Positions 6,772-11,229 of a stretch of DNA of 11,229 nucleotides are shown in pieces. Numbering within the stretch: position 1 is the stretch's first letter; each line of letters starts with the position of its first letter. Source of the DNA: Oscillospiraceae bacterium (lineage in GTDB: Bacteria; Bacillota; Clostridia; Oscillospirales; UBA644). The notes under the pieces are model-generated. The model was not told the origin of the DNA, made no database searches, and was given only the letters and a program-made list of their open reading frames with translations. The stretch is from contig SVMP01000060.1 of assembly GCA_015067385.1 (NCBI GenBank), positions 1-11,229 of the forward strand. The letters are read 5' to 3'. Made by a program: the position numbers and the translations under genes.

Positions 6772-8729
6772 TCAAGATGAAAAAAGTCACGGTCATAGCA
6801 ATGGCGCAAGACAAAAATGCTATGCTGGACGATCTCATGTGGCTTTCCGCTGTCGATGTTAATCCCCTTTCGGAGAAGCTTTCGGACGAGGAATGGTCTT
6901 CTTTGGTCAAATGTGATAATATGACCGAACATTCCGACGATATAACCGAAAAAATTTCTTTTCTTGAACGGACTCTCAAGATATACAGGCAGTATTCAAA
7001 GGAGAAAAGATCCTTGTTTACACCGTATCCCGTTCTGACACGTTCTGAATTTGCCTCATATTCCGAGACAGAAGACGAACTTTTCTCAAACGCTCGGAAT
7101 GCGGTAAAAGCCGTTGAACATCTTAACGGGTTGAAGGCTGAAGAAAACAGGCTTGAGACTCTCCGCGAAAGGCTTCTTCCGTGGCAGCGATTGCCTATAC
7201 GTTTAAACGATTCTTTTTCCGAGAAAGCAACTTACTTTATCGGATCGTTACCTTTGAAACAGGATATTTTATCTGTTACAGAGGGCGAATTTGTTTTCGG
7301 TGAAACTACCGAAAAATTTGCTGCCTGGACAGAGTGTCTTGCAAAAGACAAAAGTTACGGTTATTGGATCGTAATATGTCATGCAAGTCAGGAAAAACAG
7401 CTCCTGTCAGCGCTTGCCGATATTGGTTTTAACAAAATATCCTTCCCCGAACTCAGCGGTACAGTCCCTGAAAATCTTCGTGATATTGAGCATAAAAAAG
7501 AAGATATTTCGGAGCAGAGAGCCGCGTTGACCGTTCAACTCGAAAAATATGCCGAAGATCTTTCAAAGGTCGAAAAAGCAATTGATATCCTGTCGAACGT
7601 ACACCGTCTCGTCGGAGTTCATGAAAAATTATTGAACACCGAAACCGCATTTATGCTCGAAGCATGGGCTCCCGTTGACAGAATGGACGATGTCTCCGCT
7701 CTTTGTGAAAAATACGGAGCTTATCTTTCTGTCGAAGATCCCAAGGACGAGGAAGAACCGCCCATAAAACTTAAAAACCCAAAAATATTTCAGCCGTTTG
7801 AAGCTGTTACCGAAATGTTTGCATTGCCGACATACAGAGGGCTCGACCCCAACTTTATGGTTGCACCGTTCTATTTCCTGTTTTTCGGTATGATGCTTTC
7901 CGATGCAGGCTACGGCTTGGTATTGGCTGTTGTCGGATTCCTTGCTCTTAAGTTTACGAATATTCGCGGTTCAATGCGAAACATGATCAAACTGTTCTCT
8001 ATATGCGGTATTTCAACTGTCGTGTGGGGCTTTTTGTTCGGATCGTTCTTCGGAGATGCCGTCGCTGTTATATCTTCAACATTTTTCGGAAGCGATCTTG
8101 CGCTTAAACCTATATGGTTTGACCCTGTAAGTGACCCGATAACATTGCTTATTGTGTCTTTCGTTGTCGGATTTTTGCATATCATTGTAGGCCTCGGTCT
8201 GAAGATGTATATGCTTATACGTGATAAACAGTATTTTGCAGCCGTTTTCGATGCCGGCTCATGGATAGTTCTGCTTTTGGGAATACCTCTGATACTTGTC
8301 AACGCCGTCCTCGGCGGAATAGTTGTCGGAATCGGAGCTTTGAGCCTTATTGCCACGCAGGGACGTGACAAAAAAGACGTTTTCGGTAAGATCATCGGAG
8401 GCGTGGGCAGTTTATACGGAATAACTGGCTATCTTTCGGATGTACTTTCCTATTCTCGTATCCTTGCGCTCGGTCTTTCCGCAGGCGTTATAGGAAGCGT
8501 ATTCAATAAGCTCGGTTCTCTCGGCGGATCGAATTTCTTCGGTCTGATCCTGTTTATCGTTATTTTTGCGGTAGGTCATACTTTGAACATTGCCCTGAGT
8601 ATTCTCGGTGCATATGTTCACGCATCACGTCTGCAGTTTATAGAATTTTTCTCTAAATTCTATGAAAGCGGAGGACGTAAGTTCGACGAGTTCGGTGTAA
8701 ACGCAAAATATACCGAGATCGGTCAATAA
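6762..8729 (+). CDS. ntpI: V-type ATPase membrane subunit I (a subunit)
   Basis: This is the stator membrane subunit that forms the two ion half-channels against the rotor ring. The 655-aa protein has the family's two parts. The first is a cytoplasmic N-terminal half (1 to about 350) with coiled-coil arms at roughly 105-140 and 240-280. The second is a C-terminal membrane half (about 360-625) with seven or eight hydrophobic segments. The key arginine is R566 in LSYSRILALGL (562-572). A second conserved arginine is R623 in HASRLQFIEFF (620-630). These correspond to R573 and R629 of E. hirae NtpI. Family landmarks such as FGMMLSDAGYG (375-385) and FGSFFGD (426-432) are present. The ATG lies within the end of the stalk-subunit gene, with a weak AAGG element about 11 nt upstream, so translation probably relies on coupling. 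The length is normal for the family. Confidence 0.95.
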   Translation: MAIVKMKKVTVIAMAQDKNAMLDDLMWLSAVDVNPLSEKLSDEEWSSLVKCDNMTEHSDDITEKISFLERTLKIYRQYSKEKRSLFTPYPVLTRSEFASYSETEDELFSNARNAVKAVEHLNGLKAEENRLETLRERLLPWQRLPIRLNDSFSEKATYFIGSLPLKQDILSVTEGEFVFGETTEKFAAWTECLAKDKSYGYWIVICHASQEKQLLSALADIGFNKISFPELSGTVPENLRDIEHKKEDISEQRAALTVQLEKYAEDLSKVEKAIDILSNVHRLVGVHEKLLNTETAFMLEAWAPVDRMDDVSALCEKYGAYLSVEDPKDEEEPPIKLKNPKIFQPFEAVTEMFALPTYRGLDPNFMVAPFYFLFFGMMLSDAGYGLVLAVVGFLALKFTNIRGSMRNMIKLFSICGISTVVWGFLFGSFFGDAVAVISSTFFGSDLALKPIWFDPVSDPITLLIVSFVVGFLHIIVGLGLKMYMLIRDKQYFAAVFDAGSWIVLLLGIPLILVNAVLGGIVVGIGALSLIATQGRDKKDVFGKIIGGVGSLYGITGYLSDVLSYSRILALGLSAGVIGSVFNKLGSLGGSNFFGLILFIVIFAVGHTLNIALSILGAYVHASRLQFIEFFSKFYESGGRKFDEFGVNAKYTEIGQ

Positions 8730-8781
8730 AAAACATAAAAAACTAATATTTTGAAAAATTTATTCGGAGGAATAATAAATC
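8730..8781 (+). promoter_or_regulatory. AU-rich leader with ribosome binding site in a hairpin loop, before the c-ring gene
   Basis: This is the only sizeable gap in the ATPase operon: 52 nt of A/T-rich DNA (long A-runs at 8728-8758). TTATTC (8760-8765) and GAATAA (8770-8775) can pair as a perfect 6-bp stem. The loop would be GGAG (8766-8769), which is the core of the ribosome binding site CGGAGGAA. The spacing from GGAGG to the ATG is 11 nt, longer than usual unless the stem forms. An AU-rich translation-enhancing leader is known before E. coli atpE, the equivalent high-copy c subunit. A similar role here is an inference. No terminator or strong promoter is visible. Confidence 0.5.
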
Positions 8782-9315
8782 ATGAACGAAGCAATAAACA
8801 CAATCGCTACAACAATCTCTGAGCCCGGCTCGCTCTCATTTCTTGAAAGCGGTCTTTTCTGGGGCTTTTTCGGCGCTGCTCTCTGCGCACTCCTCGCTTT
8901 TATCGGTTCCGCTCGCGGCGTTAACATCGCAGGCGAAGCTGCTGCAGGTCTTGTAACGGAAGATCCCTCTATGTTCGGTAAGATCGTTATTATTGAAAAC
9001 CTTCCCGCAACTCAGGCTATTTACGGTCTCCTTATCGCCTTCGTTGCTTGCGGTAAACTCGGTCTTTTTTCAGCCGAACTTGCAGATATCACACTTATTC
9101 AGGGCGCCCTTCTTTTCCTTGCTTGTCTTCCTATGGGTATCGTCGGTCTTTTTTCCGCTATATTCCAGGGCAGAACGGCAGCTGCAACCATCAGCATTCT
9201 TACCAAAAACCCGAACGAGACATCCAAATGTATTCTTATCACAGCAATGGTAGAAACCTTTGCGATCTTTGCGCTTCTTATCTCGTTCCTTCTTGTTAAC
9301 TTTATCATTAAGTAA
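8782..9315 (+). CDS. ntpK: V-type ATPase rotor-ring proteolipid, subunit K (c subunit)
   Basis: The 177-aa protein is a tandem duplication of two hairpins. It has four membrane helices at about 24-43, 66-92, 104-127 and 150-175, and forms the ion-carrying ring. The ion-site residues of E. hirae NtpK are all present: L74, T77, Q78 and Y81 in LPATQAIY, Q129 in FQG, and the essential carboxylate E158 in AMVET. They match L61, T64, Q65, Y68, Q110 and E139. As in other V-type rings, only the second hairpin carries the acidic residue; the first has G-S-A-R-G-V and A-G-E-A-A-A motifs. The protein is about 20 residues longer than the 156-aa E. hirae protein, owing to a longer N-terminus and a longer loop between helices 2 and 3 (about 91-103). 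The Na+ site suggests Na+ coupling. Confidence 0.95.
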   Translation: MNEAINTIATTISEPGSLSFLESGLFWGFFGAALCALLAFIGSARGVNIAGEAAAGLVTEDPSMFGKIVIIENLPATQAIYGLLIAFVACGKLGLFSAELADITLIQGALLFLACLPMGIVGLFSAIFQGRTAAATISILTKNPNETSKCILITAMVETFAIFALLISFLLVNFIIK

Positions 9316-9325
9316 GGAACTGTCA

Positions 9326-9913
9326 ATGGGAATAGATAACATTCTCGACCGTATCGCTGTCGATTCGGAAAAGGCGGCTGAAAGTATAACTTCCGAGGCA
9401 CGCGCAAAGGCTACGGAGTTATACGCAGAACGAACAGCCGAAGCGAAGCTTGCAGCGGCGGCACTCATTGAGACGGCTGAAAAGAATGCCATTGAAAGAA
9501 TAAATCATATTAAAAGCACGGCGGCTCTTGAATCGAGGAAACTCGTTCTTGCCGCAAAAAGAGAAGTCATAGACGAAGTTTTTGATGATATTACTTCTAC
9601 TTTCCGCAAACTTCCCAAAGAAGAGTACGCAGCTTTTCTTGCCGGTGTTGCCGTTAAAAGTTCCGAAAAGGGTACTTTGTTCTTTGCTAACATCGATTAC
9701 GATGTTGCGGATAAGGTTAGAGAATATCTTAAAGACAAGCCACAGTATAAAGTTGCGAAGACGACTGTTAAAGATATCTCCAGCGGCTTTATCATTAAGT
9801 ACGATAATGTAAGGATAGACTGCTCGATCGATGCTATCGTTGAAAACATGAGACCTGAGCTTGAAACTATCGTTGCATCAAAACTTTTCCCTGAAAATAC
9901 GGAGAAAAAATGA
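9326..9913 (+). CDS. ntpE: V-type ATPase peripheral-stalk subunit E
   Basis: This 195-aa protein has an N-terminal helix rich in A, E and K (about residues 8-90), followed by an alpha/beta head (about 95-185). The head carries the family's SGFII...ID element (153-166) and a final ENMRPELE helix (172-179). It pairs with the G/H subunit to form the peripheral stalk joining the catalytic head to subunits C and I. I start it at ATG 9326, preceded by AAGGA at 9314-9318. The longer in-frame ATG at 9260 would lie inside the c-subunit gene and add a tail that does not fit the family. The gap after the c gene is 10 nt. The 3' end overlaps the next gene by ATGA. Confidence 0.92.
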   Translation: MGIDNILDRIAVDSEKAAESITSEARAKATELYAERTAEAKLAAAALIETAEKNAIERINHIKSTAALESRKLVLAAKREVIDEVFDDITSTFRKLPKEEYAAFLAGVAVKSSEKGTLFFANIDYDVADKVREYLKDKPQYKVAKTTVKDISSGFIIKYDNVRIDCSIDAIVENMRPELETIVASKLFPENTEKK

Positions 9914-10911
9914 GTCGATTCAAAGATACAGATTATTTGAATATATCCATGCGTATAAAATACCTTGAAGCCCGTTTGATGGGTTCCGAGGCTTTTGGTC
10001 GTGTTCTCTCATGTAAAACTCCCGATGAAGCGATCTCTGTCATTTGCGACAGACTCGGCGCAGAGGCGGGGAAGATCTCATCCGCATATGATTTTGAAGT
10101 ATTGATCGATGCGGAAGAAGAGAAGGTTTCCGAATTTCTTCTGAAAAACAGCCCGAACCGCAGTCTTGTTGAAATTTTCAATATCAGACGCGATTTTATG
10201 AACATAAAAGCACTCATAAAGGCGGATATCTGCAATATCTCGCCCGACAGAATGCTTGTTTCGGGCGGTTCCGTTACAAAAGAAGAGATCAAAAAAGCCT
10301 TTGACAAAAGGGATGAAAAATTGCTTGACGGTTATTTTATCGCAGCCGTAAAAGCGGCTTTCGGTGTATATTCGCAGACAGGCGATCCTCAGCGGATCGA
10401 TACGGTTTGCGATCGTATATGCTTCGAATGTCTGAAAAATGCTGCCGATAAATCTCCGTTCGATTTCGTTTCCGAGTTTTTCGGTATGAGGATAGACCTT
10501 ATAAATATCCTTGCTTTCATCCGTCAAAAACTTATGGGCAAAGACGTTTCGTTTTATTCAACGACTGTTTTGTCCGGCGGTTCGGTCTTTTCCGAAAAAG
10601 AACTCACAGATCTTTATGTCCGTTCTCTTCCGGAGTTTTTTGAACACCTTTCACGTACGAAGTACGGCGTTTTGATATCGGAGATCGATCCTTTGGATCC
10701 CGATACGGCATCTCTTGAGAGAAATGCAGATAAGTTTGTTTGTACGGCAGTAAAAAATCTTCGAAAGGTCTCTTTCGGACCTCAGGTAATTGCAGGATAT
10801 ATTCTTGCTAAAGAATATGAAATTAAAAATATCAGAATAGCTATGTCCGGTGTTATTTCCGGACAGAGCAGTGATGTAATAAAAGAAAGGCTGAGGCTCG
10901 GTTATGAATAA
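9910..10911 (+). CDS. ntpC: V-type ATPase subunit C (central-stalk socket, d-type)
   Basis: The 333-aa protein is helical throughout and matches the AC39/subunit d family, a funnel that seats the central rotor stalk on the membrane ring. Supporting patterns include RIKYLEARLM near the N-terminus (16-25), repeated helical segments of the form F.IRRDFMNIKALI (91-104) and FFGMRIDLINILAFIRQK (190-207), and a C-terminal KEYEIKNIRIAMSG (301-314). The length is normal for bacterial members. The start ATG overlaps the preceding stop as ATGA, with GGAG 5 nt upstream, so coupling to subunit E is likely. The end overlaps the next gene by 8 nt. Confidence 0.93.
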   Translation: MSRFKDTDYLNISMRIKYLEARLMGSEAFGRVLSCKTPDEAISVICDRLGAEAGKISSAYDFEVLIDAEEEKVSEFLLKNSPNRSLVEIFNIRRDFMNIKALIKADICNISPDRMLVSGGSVTKEEIKKAFDKRDEKLLDGYFIAAVKAAFGVYSQTGDPQRIDTVCDRICFECLKNAADKSPFDFVSEFFGMRIDLINILAFIRQKLMGKDVSFYSTTVLSGGSVFSEKELTDLYVRSLPEFFEHLSRTKYGVLISEIDPLDPDTASLERNADKFVCTAVKNLRKVSFGPQVIAGYILAKEYEIKNIRIAMSGVISGQSSDVIKERLRLGYE

Positions 10912-11227
10912 AATAGCATGCGTCGGCGACAGAGACAGCGTTCGCGGTTTCATGGCAATAGGATTTGAGGTTCGAACCGCAGATACTGTTTCGGAGGCGG
11001 AAAAGATCGTTAAACAGCTTGCCGCATCCGATGGAGAATATCCGATAATCTTTGTTACCGAGGAATATTACAACGCAATGCCACAGCTTATTGCGGCTTT
11101 TGAAGAAAAAGCTGTTCCGGCGATAATTTCGATACCCGGCAAAAACGGCTCGATGGGTACAGGTTTTGCGGCTATAAAAACCCTTACCGAAAAAGCCATC
11201 GGCGCAGATATTTCGCTTAATACGTAA
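10904..11227 (+). CDS. ntpG: V-type ATPase central-stalk subunit F
   Basis: This 107-aa protein is the small Rossmann-like rotor subunit that binds the D-subunit shaft. The family signature is at the N-terminus (IACVGDRDSVRGFMAIGFEV, residues 4-23). A central FVTEEYY (50-56) follows, then a C-terminal PAIISIPGKNGS segment (72-83). The 107 residues compare with about 100 in relatives, so it is complete. The stop TAA is at 11225-11227, two bases before the window edge. A GAGG element lies 7 nt before the ATG, inside the subunit C gene. In Firmicutes the catalytic subunits A and B and then subunit D follow this gene, so they should lie immediately to the right. Confidence 0.94.
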   Translation: MNKIACVGDRDSVRGFMAIGFEVRTADTVSEAEKIVKQLAASDGEYPIIFVTEEYYNAMPQLIAAFEEKAVPAIISIPGKNGSMGTGFAAIKTLTEKAIGADISLNT

Positions 11228-11229
11228 TT

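Noticed and set aside
9260..9325. Longer 217-residue version of subunit E starting at 9260
   Set aside because: It would start inside the c-subunit gene and add a tail foreign to the family. ATG 9326 has AAGGA at the right distance and gives the expected length.

Overview
The window reads as chromosomal DNA of an anaerobic, low-to-moderate GC Firmicute of the Clostridia type, probably a gut or rumen commensal. This rests on a V-type ATPase operon in the Firmicutes gene order, strong AGGAGG-like ribosome binding sites, textbook sigma-A promoters, and intracellular glycoside hydrolases. The species cannot be named. TGA, TAA and TAG behave as stops and tryptophan is TGG, so the standard bacterial code applies. 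I see no RNA genes, CRISPR array, insertion sequence or phage gene.

The left half (1-6155) is a leftward, operon-like block. Read in its own direction it runs: GH38 alpha-mannosidase (6155-3345), a 21-nt gap, GH51 alpha-L-arabinofuranosidase-type hydrolase (3323-1515), a 45-nt gap, an uncharacterised 177-aa protein with an N-terminal membrane anchor (1469-936), then a MutS-related ATPase gene. The MutS start overlaps the previous stop (TAATG), and the gene is cut by the window edge inside its Walker A motif. Neither hydrolase has a signal peptide, so both should act in the cytoplasm on imported oligosaccharides. No transporter or regulator gene is visible.

The centre (6156-6399) is a divergent regulatory region of 244 bp. 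It holds a leftward promoter for the hydrolase block (TAGACA-17-TATACT with an extended -10). A perfect 9-bp inverted repeat (AACAGTATA / TATACTGTT) brackets this promoter and looks like an operator. The region also holds a strong rightward promoter (TTGACT-17-TATAAT) for the ATPase operon.

The right half (6400-11227) is the front part of a V/A-type ATPase operon in the order G/H stalk, I (a), K (c), E, C, F (ntpF-I-K-E-C-G in Enterococcus hirae nomenclature). Four of the five junctions are overlaps or very short gaps. The exception is the 52-nt AU-rich leader before the c-ring gene. The catalytic A and B subunits and the central-stalk D subunit are expected just beyond the right edge. The rotor-ring protein keeps every side-chain position known to bind Na+ in the E. 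hirae enzyme, so a Na+-coupled ATPase is the best inference.

Most of the window is ordinary, recognisable biology. The least explained parts are the membrane-protein/MutS-like gene pair, the inverted repeat around the mannosidase promoter, and the structured leader of the c-subunit gene.
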